NCBI RefSeq assembly: GCF_900091505.1
Contig: NZ_LT607409.1
Span: 2,294,001-2,358,000, forward strand
Reading direction: 5' to 3'
DNA: 64,000 nucleotides
Source of the DNA: Micromonospora chokoriensis
GTDB taxonomy: Bacteria > Actinomycetota > Actinomycetes > Mycobacteriales > Micromonosporaceae
Part shown: positions 17,701 to 25,740 of the stretch, piece by piece
Position numbering within the stretch: the first letter of the stretch is position 1
Layout: the number at the start of each line of letters is the position of its first letter
The notes under the pieces: model-generated
Seen by the model: only the letters and a program-made list of their open reading frames with translations
Databases searched by the model: none
What the model was told of the DNA's origin: nothing
Made by a program: the position numbers and the translations under genes

Positions 17701-18548
17701 ATGGTCAGCTCGTTGCGCCGCGCCCGTCGGACCACGTCCTCGTACGCCTGCCAGAACTGCCGGAAGTCCATCTGCTCGCAGCCCTTGATGGAGGGGACCA
17801 CCAGGTTGCGGCTGCCGTCGGGCTTGGCCAGGTCGATCGCGATGCCGAGGTTGACGTGCGCCGGGCGGACCACCGCCGGCTTGCCGTTGGCCTCGGCGAA
17901 GGAGTTGTTCATCTCCGGGTGCGCCACCAGCGCCCGGACCATCGCGTAGCCCACCAGGTGGGTGAAGCTGACCTTGCCACCGCGCCCTCGGGCGAGGTGG
18001 TTGTTGATCACGATGCGGTTGTCGACCAGCAGCTTCGCCGGGACCGCGCGGACACTGGTCGCGGTGGGCACGCTCAGCGAGGCGTCCATGTTCTGGACGA
18101 TCTTCGCGGCGACGCCACGCAGCGGCGTGGTCTGCGGACCGTCAGCGGTCGGCGCGGCGGCCTTGGCGGCCGGCTTGGCCTTCTCCGTCGCGGCCTTGGG
18201 CGCGGCCGGAGCAGCGGCGGCGGGCTTGGCCGGTGCCGACTGGGCGGCGGCCGGCTTCGCGTCGGCCGGCGCGATCGCCGGCTTCGCCGGGGCGCTCGGC
18301 TGGCCGACCTTGGCGACCGCCTCGGGCTGACCGTCCGGCTCGGGGGCGGCGGCCGGCTTGTCCGACGACTCGGCCCCACGCGGGGTGGCCGCTCCGGGCG
18401 CCGGGCGGTAGTCGGCGAAGAAGTCGTGCCAGGCCGAATCGACGCTCGTTGGGTCGGCGAGGTAACGCTGGTACATCTCCTCGACGATCCACTCATTCGG
18501 GCCGAAACCCGCTAGTGGGTTCTCCTGCGAAGTCTGCTGGGTCGACAC
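14787..18548 (-). CDS. kgd: Multifunctional 2-oxoglutarate decarboxylase/dehydrogenase (E1 fused to an E2-like domain)
   Basis: This 1,253-residue fusion is typical of actinobacteria (Kgd/OdhA). Residues 1-40 form the conserved N-terminal helix ([19 protein letters not shown]). About 45-135 is an Ala/Pro/Lys-rich linker. About 150-370 is the acyltransferase-like domain with [15 protein letters not shown] holding the catalytic-type histidine. The rest is the thiamine-diphosphate E1 ([65 protein letters not shown]). It has no lipoyl domain, so it relies on a separate E2. It converts 2-oxoglutarate in the TCA cycle and is usually controlled by a GarA/OdhI FHA protein. Confidence 0.97.
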   Translation of the reverse strand: MSTQQTSQENPLAGFGPNEWIVEEMYQRYLADPTSVDSAWHDFFADYRPAPGAATPRGAESSDKPAAAPEPDGQPEAVAKVGQPSAPAKPAIAPADAKPAAAQSAPAKPAAAAPAAPKAATEKAKPAAKAAAPTADGPQTTPLRGVAAKIVQNMDASLSVPTATSVRAVPAKLLVDNRIVINNHLARGRGGKVSFTHLVGYAMVRALVAHPEMNNSFAEANGKPAVVRPAHVNLGIAIDLAKPDGSRNLVVPSIKGCEQMDFRQFWQAYEDVVRRARRNELTMEDYSGTTISLTNPGGIGTVHSMPRLMQGQSAIIGVGAMEYPAPYQGMSEATLAELAVSKIITLTSTYDHRIIQGAQSGEFLKVMHELILGEHGFYDQIFTALRIPYEPVRWMRDVAVSSEGQINKTARVHELIHAYRVRGHLMADTDPLEFKIRKHPDLDVLQHGLTLWDLDREFPVNGFAGRQRMKLREILGVLRDSYCRRVGIEYMHIQDPEERRWVQERIERKYEKPSADEQKHVLNRLNAAEAFETFLQTKYVGQKRFSLEGGESLIPLLGEVLESSAESGLDEVVIGMAHRGRLNVLANIVGKPYEKIFSEFEGHLDPRSTQGSGDVKYHLGQNGKFTTPDGEHAVKVSVVANPSHLEAVDPVLEGIVRAKQDRIDLKLEGYTVLPLAVHGDAAFAGQGVVAETLNLSQLRGYRTGGTVHVVVNNQVGFTTAPEYSRSSLYSTDVARMIQAPIFHVNGDDPEAVVRVARLAFEYRQTFNKDVVIDMVCYRRRGHNEGDDPSMSNPQMYKIIDSKRSVRKLYTEELIGRGDITVEDAEELLRDYQAQLEKVFKATRDAASAPRQLNRPRREEEPEPQVDTATDASVIKAIGEAHVNLPEGFTPHKRIQQLLDRRAKMSVEGNIDWGYGEIIAFGSLLHDGVTVRLAGQDSRRGTFVQRHASVVDSRTGDDYLPLKSLTADGERSRFFVHDSLLSEYAAMGFEYGYSVENINALVAWEAQFGDFVNGAQSVIDEFISSGEVKWGQRSAVTLLLPHGHEGQGPDHTSGRPERFLQMCAEDNMRVAIPTTPANYFHLLRRQALSPKRKPLVVFTPKSLLRHKLCVSSVEDFTTGTFQPVLRDTAAPAPEAVKRVLLCSGKVYYDLFQARQERGVTDTAILRLEQLYPLPVEEIRAALAQYPNAEDFAWVQEEPANQGAWSFVALNLLEHLTDVRLRRISRPAAAAPAVGSAKTHEVEQTALIEAALPRP

Positions 18549-18829
18549 GGCCGGTAATCGCCTCTTTCACGCGGGTTCGAGTGGCACGCGGTGCGTCCCT
18601 CGCGCCCGGTAGGGGAGCGCGAACTGGACGGTTCCCAGGCTACGCCGTGCCGATCCCGCAGGCATTTCCGCCTCGGTCCCGTGGCCGGTTTCACAGAAGA
18701 TGCCAGAAGTTCACCAACCGCTGCGTGGTCGGCCGCCAACTGCTAGGCGGGCCGTCGGGAGCGTAACGGCAGGCAACTGAGTACGGATGCCGATGTCTCC
18801 GTGCCGCGAGTCCGGTGAGGATCCTTCGC
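18549..18829. promoter_or_regulatory. Divergent promoter region of kgd and a membrane-protein pair
   Basis: These 281 bases between divergent starts contain no gene that I can support. They should contain the kgd promoter on the minus strand and one for the plus-strand pair. No conspicuous repeat is seen. Confidence 0.4.
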
Positions 18830-19168
18830 ATGGATCACAACGGGGTACGGGGGCGCTACGGCCGGAGTGTGGCGGTGGCGTCCGGTTGGTACGTGACTGT
18901 CGGCGCGGCCGTGGCGGTGGGCCTGGCGAGTGTGCCGAGCCCACCCCGGACGGACTGCTCGGCCTGGTTCAGTTGCCTGTCGCCGGGGGAGTCCCTGGCG
19001 CTGGTCATGCTGGTGTGGGGTGGGCCGGTGCTGGCCGGGTTGCTCGTCGTGACGGCGCTGGTGACCGCGCTGGTCGTCCGGCTGGTGCCCTCGGCGGTGC
19101 TCGCCGGCACCCTGTCCGCCCTGGTCACCGTCACGATCTGCGCGGCCGTGTACGCGGGGCGCTCGTGA
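18830..19168 (+). CDS. Membrane protein of unknown function (first of an overlapping pair)
   Basis: The 112-residue protein has hydrophobic stretches at about residues 15-35, 55-85 and 88-108. Two cysteines (TDCSAWFSC) lie in the loop after the first helix, likely outside the membrane, and could form a disulfide. The ATG at 18830 has GAGG nine bases upstream. A GTG 15 bases earlier overlaps this site. Its stop overlaps the GTG of the next gene (GTGA), so the two are coupled and their products probably act together. No family recognised. Confidence 0.7.
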   Translation: MDHNGVRGRYGRSVAVASGWYVTVGAAVAVGLASVPSPPRTDCSAWFSCLSPGESLALVMLVWGGPVLAGLLVVTALVTALVVRLVPSAVLAGTLSALVTVTICAAVYAGRS

Positions 19169-19560
19169 GGCGGCTCGGCCTCGGAGGTCTCTTCTTCGTC
19201 TGGTTGTACGGGGTGCCGTTCCTGCTCGTGGTGGGCCTGATCCGGCGCACCTCGCAGCCGTACGCGCCGACCCACGAGGCGGCGCAGGCGTTCGGCGCCG
19301 GCACGGACGCCGTGCTGATCGCCGCTCTCCTGCTCAACGCGCTGCCGATCGTCGGGCTGTGGCTGGCCGGCGAGGCGGACTGGCACCGGCACTTCCGCTG
19401 GGCGGTCGGCGGGATGGTGGTGGTGTATCTGCTGGTCGTCCTGGTCGGCCGGATGGCCACCGGCGTCCTGATCGGCCACACGCCCGCCGACGACGAGCCC
19501 GCCCCGGCGGTCACCCAGTGCATACCGCGCAGCGGCGGCCGGGGCTGCCCCGGCGGGTGA
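19165..19560 (+). CDS. Membrane protein of unknown function (second of an overlapping pair)
   Basis: The 131-residue protein has a GTG start overlapping the previous stop. There are three predicted helices: about residues 6-26 (GLFFVWLYGVPFLLVVGLI), 48-70 and 80-100 (GGMVVVYLLVVLVG). The soluble tail is short and ends with two cysteines (TQCIPRSGGRGCPGG). A phenylalanine/tyrosine-rich first helix and an Arg-Arg turn suggest a small bitopic partner. No function can be assigned. A strong terminator follows directly. Confidence 0.68.
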   Translation: MRRLGLGGLFFVWLYGVPFLLVVGLIRRTSQPYAPTHEAAQAFGAGTDAVLIAALLLNALPIVGLWLAGEADWHRHFRWAVGGMVVVYLLVVLVGRMATGVLIGHTPADDEPAPAVTQCIPRSGGRGCPGG

Positions 19561-19574
19561 GCCGGGCCGGCGTT

Positions 19575-19606
19575 CCGGGGTGACGGCGGCGCTGCCGTCA
19601 CCCCGG
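19575..19606. terminator. Bidirectional terminator between converging genes
   Basis: A 13-bp perfect stem CCGGGGTGACGGC / GCCGTCACCCCGG has a six-base loop. It lies between the membrane-protein pair and the ABC permease gene. Confidence 0.85.
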
Positions 19607-19612
19607 CACCGG

Positions 19613-20437
19613 TCAGGAGATGTCGCGTCGACGCATCAGCAGGGTGCCGACCACGCCGGTCACCACCGCGTACCCGATCAGGACGGCGGCCCCGGCCCAG
19701 CGCGGCGGGTTGCCCGGGATGTCGGCCCCGGTGACCATCAGCGACGAGGCCAGTGACGGCACCAGCAACTGAAGGTTGTTGATCCAGTCACCCCACCGGT
19801 CGGCCAGGATGGCGATCACGAAGATGGCGCCGATCGAGCCGCCCAGGTAGAGCAGGATGCCGGTCACCGTGGCACCGATCTGGCTGCGCAGCAGCACGCC
19901 GATGCCGACTCCGAACACCGCCCAGAGCAGGTAGGCGAGCAGGTTCAACCCGATCGCCCGCCACGCGGCCTCGTTGCCCAGTTGTGAGTCGAGCCCGATG
20001 GCGTTCAGCACCGCCGAACCGGCAACCAGGTTGAACGCGGTGGTCACCAGCCAGAACAGCAGCGCCAGCACGCCCGCCGCGACCAGCTTGGCGCTCATCA
20101 CGGCGGTGCGGTGCGGGTTGGTGAGGAACGTGGTGGTGACCGTCTGGTGGAAGAACTCGCTGGTCACCACGATGATGCCGAGCAGCATCACGATCAGCAG
20201 GCCGAAGAACTGCCCGGTGGTGAACAGGTTCGAGGAGAGCGCGTCCGCGCTGGACGCCGCCGCCAGGGTGTCGGCCTGGTCGGCCGGCACCTCGCCGAGG
20301 TTGCCGTTGGTCAGGGTGTCGGCCTGCAACCAGTTGATCAGCAGGGTGAGCGCCCAGAGCGGCAGCGAGATGAGCGCGAAGATCCACCAGGTGTTGGTGG
20401 TGCGGATCTTGAGCAGCTCGGATCGGACCAGGTTCAT
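19613..20437 (-). CDS. ABC-2-type transporter permease
   Basis: The 274-residue protein starts MNLVRSELLKIRTTNTWW, the usual opening of ABC-2 permeases. Six hydrophobic segments follow, including FGLLIVMLLGIIVVTSEF, LLAYLLWAVFGVGIGVLL and a last helix ending LMRRRD. The motif HQTVTTTFLTNPHR after the second helix is typical of the bacitracin/lantibiotic-export or stress-type ABC-2 group. Its ATG overlaps the stop of the ATPase gene (ATGA). The two form a complete exporter that is probably directed against a lipid-active compound, but the substrate is unknown. Confidence 0.9.
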   Translation of the reverse strand: MNLVRSELLKIRTTNTWWIFALISLPLWALTLLINWLQADTLTNGNLGEVPADQADTLAAASSADALSSNLFTTGQFFGLLIVMLLGIIVVTSEFFHQTVTTTFLTNPHRTAVMSAKLVAAGVLALLFWLVTTAFNLVAGSAVLNAIGLDSQLGNEAAWRAIGLNLLAYLLWAVFGVGIGVLLRSQIGATVTGILLYLGGSIGAIFVIAILADRWGDWINNLQLLVPSLASSLMVTGADIPGNPPRWAGAAVLIGYAVVTGVVGTLLMRRRDIS

Positions 20438-21369
20438 CGGATGCCCGCCTTTCCGGCCGTCAGCTCCAGGAAGACCCGTTCCAGGTCGGGCCGTTCGGTG
20501 GTCAGTTCGTGCAGTTCCACGCCGGCCGCGAGGGCGGCGCGGCCGATGGTCGGCGCGTCCACCCCGCTGACCAGGAGCACGCCCTGCTCGTCGACGTTCA
20601 CTGTCGCCGACTGCGCCTTGAGCGCTGTGGTCAGCGCCTCCGCCTGCGGCGTACGCACGCGGACCTGCGCGCCCTGCGCCATCGACCCGAGCACCTGGTC
20701 GACCGGGCCCTGCCGGATCAACTGGCCGGCAGCGATGATCACCACGTCGTCGGCGAGCAGCTGCATCTCGGACAGCAGGTGGCTGGAGACCAGCACCGTA
20801 CGACCCTCGTGGGCGAGGTTCTTGAGGAACCCACGCATCCACCGGATGCCCTCCGGGTCCAGCCCGTTGGCCGGCTCGTCCAGGATCAGTACCCGGGGGT
20901 CACCGAGCATCGCCGCGGCGATGCCGAGCCGCTGCTTCATGCCCAGCGAGTAACCCTTGAACTTGCGCTTCGCCGCCGGGGTCAACCCGACCAGTTCCAG
21001 CACCTCGTCGGCCCGCCGCTTGGGCAGCCCGGCCGCCGCGCAGATGACCCGAAGGTGGTTGATGCCGGTGCGACCCTTGTGCGCGCTGGACGCCTCCAGC
21101 ACCGCGCCGACGTGCCGCAGCGGGTCGGCGAGGTCCGCGTACCGACTGCCGCTGATGGTGGCCGTGCCGGCGGTCGGCGTGACCAGGTTCAGCAACATGC
21201 GCAGCGTGGTGGTCTTTCCAGCGCCGTTCGGGCCGAGGAAGCCGGTCACCCGCCCCGGCGCCACGGTGAAGGACAGGTTGTTCACCGCCCGGACGTTCTT
21301 GTACTGCTTCGTCAGACCGGACACCGCGATCTGACCGTCGCTGGTGGGGCTTCTCTGCCCGTCAGTCAT
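20434..21369 (-). CDS. ABC transporter ATP-binding protein
   Basis: The 311-residue ATPase has Walker A GPNGAGKTT (residues 46-54), signature YSLGMKQRLGIAAA and Walker B VLILDEPANGLDP. The switch histidine is in VLVSSHLLSEMQ. The C-terminal 90 residues form the extra domain typical of the DRA/BcrA-like drug-export ATPases. It drives the permease encoded immediately downstream and overlapping. The ATG has GGAGGA-like sequence upstream (rev. comp. of TTCTCCTCC near 21373). No regulator is adjacent. Confidence 0.93.
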   Translation of the reverse strand: MTDGQRSPTSDGQIAVSGLTKQYKNVRAVNNLSFTVAPGRVTGFLGPNGAGKTTTLRMLLNLVTPTAGTATISGSRYADLADPLRHVGAVLEASSAHKGRTGINHLRVICAAAGLPKRRADEVLELVGLTPAAKRKFKGYSLGMKQRLGIAAAMLGDPRVLILDEPANGLDPEGIRWMRGFLKNLAHEGRTVLVSSHLLSEMQLLADDVVIIAAGQLIRQGPVDQVLGSMAQGAQVRVRTPQAEALTTALKAQSATVNVDEQGVLLVSGVDAPTIGRAALAAGVELHELTTERPDLERVFLELTAGKAGIR

Positions 21370-21510
21370 CGTTCTCCTCCCGTGCGTGGCGTCGAGGTAC
21401 GCCGTGGCACAGCGTGACGGCCCAATGCAACAAGGTCAATCAGGCGCGGTCCGTATGTCCCGCTCCGTCTCAGGGTGGAGGTGGGTCCTCCCTGGGGTTG
21501 ACGACCGGGA

Positions 21511-22158
21511 TCAGCGGGCGATCCAGGTCGCCCGTGCCGCGCCCAGCAGCGCGCCGTCCGGGCGGTACAGGCTGGTGTGCACCGTTGCCTTGCGCCCGTC
21601 GACGCCGAGCAGCGCCCCGGTCACCACGCACTCGTCGCCCGGCGCCGGCAGCGCCGCGACCACGGCGGCGATCCGGCCCAGCAGGTACGGGCGTCCCGGC
21701 GCGAGCACCGTCCACCCGCCGGGACAGTCCAACGCCGCCCAGACCGTGGCCTCGCTGACCTGCTCGGGTGCCCGGAACGGCGCGGCGGTCCGCCCGTCCG
21801 GCAGCCGACCGGGGAAGATCCGCAGCCCGTCGGCCCGCTGCGGCCCACAGACGTAACAGCCGGGGAACGGATGCTCGACCAGCCCCGGGTAGCGGGTCGC
21901 GGCGGCCACCGCGGTCTCCAGGTCGACCGGGGGTACGACCGCGTCGACCGCGTCGACCCGGCGTACCTCGGCCACGAGTTCCCCCGCCGGGTCCCGGACC
22001 TCGCCGTCGACCAGCCGCAGCTCGGTCTCCAGTGGCGGTGGCCGGCGCAGTGTCACCTCGACCGGTCCGGTGCCGCCCGCCGCTGCGGCGAACACCCCCG
22101 CGCTCCATCCGCCGTTGCCGGAGCCGGTAGGCCCGTTGTAGCGGGACTCGATGCGCAT
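21511..22158 (-). CDS. Hotdog-fold (thioesterase-superfamily-like) protein with CxxC motif
   Basis: The 215-residue protein has the segment PFPGCYVCGPQRADGLRIFPG (two cysteines three apart). WAALDCPGGWTVL comes next, then the late strand segment TGALLGVDGRKATVHTSLY. This order (CxxCG..nDGLri.pg, then the ALDC/G segment) is typical of the actinobacterial hotdog proteins related to PaaI/acyl-CoA thioesterases. The ATG has GGAGG seven bases upstream. A thioester of unknown type is the likely substrate. It is divergent from olsB with a 156-base gap. Confidence 0.72.
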   Translation of the reverse strand: MRIESRYNGPTGSGNGGWSAGVFAAAAGGTGPVEVTLRRPPPLETELRLVDGEVRDPAGELVAEVRRVDAVDAVVPPVDLETAVAAATRYPGLVEHPFPGCYVCGPQRADGLRIFPGRLPDGRTAAPFRAPEQVSEATVWAALDCPGGWTVLAPGRPYLLGRIAAVVAALPAPGDECVVTGALLGVDGRKATVHTSLYRPDGALLGAARATWIAR

Positions 22159-22314
22159 CGTCGACCTCCAGGTGCGTACCGGCGTCCTCGCCGGCCGTCC
22201 CGGCAGCCTCGCACGGGCGGAACCCTGTGGTGCTCGCGGTCTCGCCTGCCGGCGTTCATCCGATCGACACCGGTGGTCCCCGTGAATGGCAACCCGGGCA
22301 CCTACACAGATCCC

Positions 22315-23091
22315 ATGGCCGTTCTGCATGCCGCTGGCGCACCCCTGAAGACCAGCGGATACACCCTGCTGATCGCCGACGACCCCACCCAGGTCGCGGC
22401 CGCGCAACGCCTGCGCCACGAGGTGTTCGCCACCGAGCTCGGCGCCACCCTCCGTCCCGGCCAGGCCGGGCTGGACGTGGACCCCTTCGACGCGTACTGC
22501 GACCACCTGATCGTCCGTGAGGACAGCACCGGCGCGGTGGTCGGCACCTACCGGCTGCTGCCGCCCGGCCGGACCCCCCGCCGGTACGCCGAGGGCGAGT
22601 TCGACCTCACCGCGCTCGACTCCCTGCGCGACGACCTGGTGGAGACAGGCCGGTCCTGTGTGCATCCGGACCACCGCTCCGGCGCGGTGATCAACCTGAT
22701 GTGGGCGGGCCTCACCCGCTACCTGCACCTGCGCGGCTCCCGCTGGCTCGGCGGCTGCGCCTCGGTGCCGGTGGACGACGGCGGACGGACGGTCACCGAG
22801 GTCTGGGCCCAGGCCCAGGCCCGGCACCTGTCGCCGCCGCCGCTGCGGGTCCGTCCCCTCCGACCCTGGTTCGCCGAGCCGGCCGCCGCCACTCCGGTGA
22901 CCGCCGCCGAGCCGGCCGGGCGCGTCGTGGTGCCGCCGCTGCTGCGGGGCTACCTCCGGCTCGGCGCGTGGATCTGCGGTGCACCCGCGTACGACAGTGA
23001 CTTCGGGTGCGCGGACTTCTACGTGCTCTTCTCACTGGACCGGATGAACCCGCGGTACCTGCGGCACTTCCTGGGCGGGGAGCAGCGGTGA
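22315..23091 (+). CDS. olsB: L-ornithine N(alpha)-acyltransferase OlsB-like (ornithine lipid synthesis)
   Basis: The 258-residue GNAT-fold acyltransferase begins with YTLLIADDPTQVAAAQRLRHEVFATELGA. It continues FDAYCDHLIVRE, GTYRLLPP, SCVHPDHRSGAVINLMWAGL and GCASVPVDDGG, and ends FYVLFSLDRMNPRYLRHFLG. These are hallmark segments of OlsB, which adds a 3-hydroxyacyl chain from ACP to ornithine to make lyso-ornithine lipid. ATG at 22315 is used; an in-frame GTG at 22282 is possible. Its stop overlaps the GTG of the next gene, an O-acyltransferase of OlsA type. The two make a complete ornithine-lipid pathway. Confidence 0.9.
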   Translation: MAVLHAAGAPLKTSGYTLLIADDPTQVAAAQRLRHEVFATELGATLRPGQAGLDVDPFDAYCDHLIVREDSTGAVVGTYRLLPPGRTPRRYAEGEFDLTALDSLRDDLVETGRSCVHPDHRSGAVINLMWAGLTRYLHLRGSRWLGGCASVPVDDGGRTVTEVWAQAQARHLSPPPLRVRPLRPWFAEPAAATPVTAAEPAGRVVVPPLLRGYLRLGAWICGAPAYDSDFGCADFYVLFSLDRMNPRYLRHFLGGEQR

Positions 23092-24026
23092 CCGCCGTGG
23101 CGCACGACCTGTGGCGGCCCTCCTCGGGCTGCGGCGACGACTGCCTGCCGGCGGCCGGCGAGGTGCCCACCGTGCCGGTGGCCCGTCGGGTGCTGCGACT
23201 GGCGGCGGCGGCCGGCATGCTGGTCGCCGGGGTCGGCCTGGTGCTGCTGCTGCCGGTGCTTCCGACCCGGGAACGGCAGGCCGCGGTACGCGGCTGGGCC
23301 CGGGCCACCACTCGCGCCTTCGGCGTCCGGCTGGTGATCCGGGGCCGGCTGCCCCGACGGCGGGCGCTGCTGGTCGCCAACCATGTCTCGTGGCTGGACA
23401 TCCTCGCGGTGCTGGCCGTCGCGCCCACCCGGATGGTCGCCAAACGGGAGATCCGTTCCTGGCCGGTGGTCGGCCTGCTGGCAGCGGCGGTGGGCACGGT
23501 CTTCGTGGACCGGTCCCGCCCGACGGCGCTGCCGAACACCGTCGGCCGGGTCGCCGACGCGTTGCGTGCCGGGCGGTCGGTGGCGGTCTTCCCGGAGGGT
23601 ACGACCTGGTGTGCCGGTGACGGTGCCGCCGACTGCCGCCCCGGTGGGGGTTTCCGGCCCGCCACGTTCCAGGCGGCCATCGACGCGGGCAGCCCGGTGG
23701 TGCCGCTCCGGCTCGCCTACCGCTGTGCGGCGACCGGCTCCGGGACCACGGCGACCGCCTTCCTCGGCGCGGACACCCTGCTGCGGTCGGTGGCCCGGGT
23801 GGTCGCGGCGCGGGAGATCGTGGTCTCGGTGACGATCGCCGCCGCGCTGCACCCCGCCCGTGACGCCGACCGACGGTTGCTGGCCCGGGCCGCCGAGTCG
23901 GCCGTACACCTGCTGCCCGCATCGGACGCGGCGACGCGGACGCGGTTGCGTGCGGTTCCCACAGTGACCCCGGCGGTCCCCGTTCCGACGCCGGTCACAG
24001 GTCACGAACTGGACCTGGCGGCCTGA
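23088..24026 (+). CDS. olsA: Lyso-ornithine lipid / 1-acylglycerol-phosphate O-acyltransferase OlsA-like
   Basis: The 312-residue member of the PlsC family has a hydrophobic anchor at about residues 38-62. It has NHVSWLDI near residue 98 (HX4D catalytic motif) and VFPEGTTWC near 168 (substrate-binding block III). Following OlsB with a GTGA overlap, it most likely acylates lyso-ornithine lipid, using acyl-ACP, at the inner membrane. A general phosphatidic-acid acyltransferase role is the alternative. The C-terminal Pro/Val/Thr-rich tail is weakly conserved. Ornithine lipids often replace phospholipids under phosphate limitation, but no Pho box is recognisable upstream. Confidence 0.88.
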   Translation: MTAVAHDLWRPSSGCGDDCLPAAGEVPTVPVARRVLRLAAAAGMLVAGVGLVLLLPVLPTRERQAAVRGWARATTRAFGVRLVIRGRLPRRRALLVANHVSWLDILAVLAVAPTRMVAKREIRSWPVVGLLAAAVGTVFVDRSRPTALPNTVGRVADALRAGRSVAVFPEGTTWCAGDGAADCRPGGGFRPATFQAAIDAGSPVVPLRLAYRCAATGSGTTATAFLGADTLLRSVARVVAAREIVVSVTIAAALHPARDADRRLLARAAESAVHLLPASDAATRTRLRAVPTVTPAVPVPTPVTGHELDLAA

Positions 24027-24076
24027 GCCCGCCCCGCCCCCGCGCGCCCCGCCCCTGCCCGCCGCAGGGTCACCGC

Positions 24077-24098
24077 CCAAGATCCGCGCGGATCTTGG
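24077..24098. repeat. Minimal palindrome of the AAGATC element family, copy C
   Basis: A perfect 22-bp palindrome has half-site CCAAGATCCGC. It equals the outer arms of copies A and B without an inner stem. It lies 51 bases after olsA. Confidence 0.85.
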
Positions 24099-24144
24099 CG
24101 CGGGGTGCGGTGGGCAGGCGCGCTCGCGACCTATCTTGTGGTGT

Positions 24145-24158
24145 CGCGATGTATCGCG
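24145..24158. promoter_or_regulatory. Putative PadR operator before the DUF4097-padR operon
   Basis: The perfect inverted repeat CGCGATGTATCGCG lies 58 bases before the ATG of the DUF4097 gene. An alternating TATCGCG/CGCGATA-type palindrome upstream of such PadR operons is the expected autoregulatory site. Assignment is inferred from position and symmetry. Confidence 0.55.
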
Positions 24159-24216
24159 TTACTGTCTCCTGGTGTGGCGCGCGTGGGCGCGTCCCATCGT
24201 CGAGAGGGGGGACGCC

Positions 24217-25044
24217 ATGGCCGGATGGACTGTCGAGAGCCCGCAGCGGCTCACCGTGGACGGTCCGGTCACCCGGCTGGACGTCCGGCTGGTGAGCGGA
24301 CGGCTCAACGTGGTCGCCACCGACGGCCCGACCCGGATCGACGTCACCCACGTCGGCCGCCGGCCGGTCCTGATCGACCACTCCGACGGCCGGCTCAGCA
24401 TCCGCCAGGAACGCGGCCGGGGCTGGTCGGACGTCCTGCGGTGGTTTCGGATGATCCACCGCTACCCGCGGGTGGACGTCTCCGTCGCCGTGCCCGCCGA
24501 CGCCCTCGCCGATCTGGGTCTGGTCGCGGGCTCGCTGGTCGCCTCCGGCCTGCGCCGACAGACCACTGTGCACGTCGTCTCCGGCCAGATCACCCTGATG
24601 GGCCTGCGGGGCAACACCTCCGCGACGATCACGTCCGGCCCGGTGGAGGCGCTCGGCATCCGTGGCGACCTCTCCATGGAGACGGTCTCCGGCGAGGTGA
24701 TCCTCGCCGACAGCGCCGCCGACCGGGTGCGGGCGCAGACCGTCTCCGGCGCGATCACCTGCGACCTGGTCGAGAACCCTCGACGCAGCGAGATCCGGCT
24801 GACCACCATCTCGGGCGGCATCACCGTGCGGGTCCGCGAGGACAGCGACCTCGCCGTGCAACTGCAGACCGCCTCGGGCCGGATCACCAGTGCCTTTCCG
24901 CAGATCCGCACCTCGACGTTCCCACTGCGCAGCAGCGAGGGAGTGCTCGGCGCGGGCGACGGTAAGCTCTGGGCTTCCGCGACCTCGGGGAGCATCGCCC
25001 TGCTCGCCCGAGCCGTCGACGACGATTCCGAGGAGCTGCCGTGA
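24217..25044 (+). CDS. DUF4097 beta-strand-repeat protein (putative adhesin-like), partner of PadR
   Basis: The 275-residue protein consists of repeated short strands with a recurring T-V-S-G pattern (VRLVSGRLNVV, VHVVSGQITLMG, METVSGEVILAD, AQTVSGAITCDL, LTTISGGITVRV, LQTASGRITSAF). This gives a right-handed beta-solenoid-like architecture. There is no signal peptide or membrane helix, so it is predicted cytoplasmic despite the 'adhesin' name of the family. The ATG follows a GAGAGGGGGG ribosome site. Its stop overlaps the padR GTG. Such DUF4097-PadR pairs are widespread in actinobacteria, but the molecular role is unknown to me. Confidence 0.88.
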   Translation: MAGWTVESPQRLTVDGPVTRLDVRLVSGRLNVVATDGPTRIDVTHVGRRPVLIDHSDGRLSIRQERGRGWSDVLRWFRMIHRYPRVDVSVAVPADALADLGLVAGSLVASGLRRQTTVHVVSGQITLMGLRGNTSATITSGPVEALGIRGDLSMETVSGEVILADSAADRVRAQTVSGAITCDLVENPRRSEIRLTTISGGITVRVREDSDLAVQLQTASGRITSAFPQIRTSTFPLRSSEGVLGAGDGKLWASATSGSIALLARAVDDDSEELP

Positions 25045-25655
25045 CCGCCGTGTTCAGCCACGGACGGCTCCGGCTCTACCTGCTCAAGCTCCTCGACGAC
25101 GGCCCGAAGCACGGGTACGAGCTGATCCGCCTTCTGGAGGACCGGTTCCTCGGCCTCTACGCGCCCAGCGCCGGCACCATCTACCCTCGCCTCCAACGGT
25201 TGGAAGCCGAGGGCCTGGTCGCCCACACCGCAGCCGGCGGCCGCAAGACGTACGACATCACCGATGCCGGTCGTGCCGAGCTGCGCCAGCGGGCCGGTGA
25301 GTTGACCGAGCTGGAAGCGGACATCGCCGCTTCGGTGGCCGACCTCTCCAGCCTGGCCGGGGAGATCCGCAGCGAGGTACGCGGGTCGGTGCGCGACCTC
25401 AAACGGGAGCTGAGCGAGGCCACCCGGCAGACCCGGCGTACGCGCTGGGAGGTGCCCGCACCGCCGCCACCCCGGCCGGCGTCGGCCTCCGGGCCGCACG
25501 CCGCGCTGCTCGACGAGTTCGACAAGCGGCTGGCCGCGTTCACGTCCGAGGTGGGTCAACTCGTGCGCGCCCGGCGGTTCAGCGAGACGCAGCTCCGCAC
25601 CGCGATCAGGTTGCTCGACGGCGCTATGGAGGGGCTGCGCCGCCTGTTGCGCTGA
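25041..25655 (+). CDS. PadR-family transcriptional regulator
   Basis: The 204-residue protein has the winged-helix PadR domain at residues 8-80 (LRLYLLKLLDDGPKHGYELI, GTIYPRLQRLEAEGLV, GRKTYDITDAGRAEL). It has an unusually long C-terminal region, with a charged coiled-coil-like part at 85-135 and a second helical part at 155-200. It is longer than classic PadR (about 110) and PadR-s2 (about 180) proteins. It overlaps the DUF4097 gene by GTGA and probably represses this operon through the palindrome at 24145-24158. The ligand is unknown. Confidence 0.9.
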   Translation: MTAVFSHGRLRLYLLKLLDDGPKHGYELIRLLEDRFLGLYAPSAGTIYPRLQRLEAEGLVAHTAAGGRKTYDITDAGRAELRQRAGELTELEADIAASVADLSSLAGEIRSEVRGSVRDLKRELSEATRQTRRTRWEVPAPPPPRPASASGPHAALLDEFDKRLAAFTSEVGQLVRARRFSETQLRTAIRLLDGAMEGLRRLLR

Positions 25656-25679
25656 GTCGGAGAATCAGTCGGCCGCGAC

Positions 25680-25718
25680 TCACAGGGTTTTTGCAGGAAC
25701 CGTCCAGCGCTGACGCAG
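25680..25718 (+). promoter_or_regulatory. Four nnnCAG half-sites at 11-bp spacing before the response regulator gene
   Basis: TCACAG, TTGCAG, GTCCAG and ACGCAG start at 25680, 25691, 25702 and 25713, exactly one helical turn (11 bp) apart. The array ends 22 bases before the ATG. The same arrangement occurs before htrA. This is the typical direct-repeat layout bound by OmpR/PhoB-type regulators. Confidence 0.6.
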
Positions 25719-25740
25719 TGACGTCCCCGATGATGGGCCC

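Noticed and set aside
14481..18515. Very long open frame on the plus strand opposite kgd
   Set aside because: It is a high-GC shadow of the kgd gene: no family motifs, low complexity, and kgd on the other strand is certain.
24077..24098. Operator for the DUF4097-padR operon
   Set aside because: The palindrome CCAAGATCCGC... has the same sequence as the outer arms of intergenic elements elsewhere, so it is counted with that family; the nearer CGCGATGTATCGCG is the better operator.
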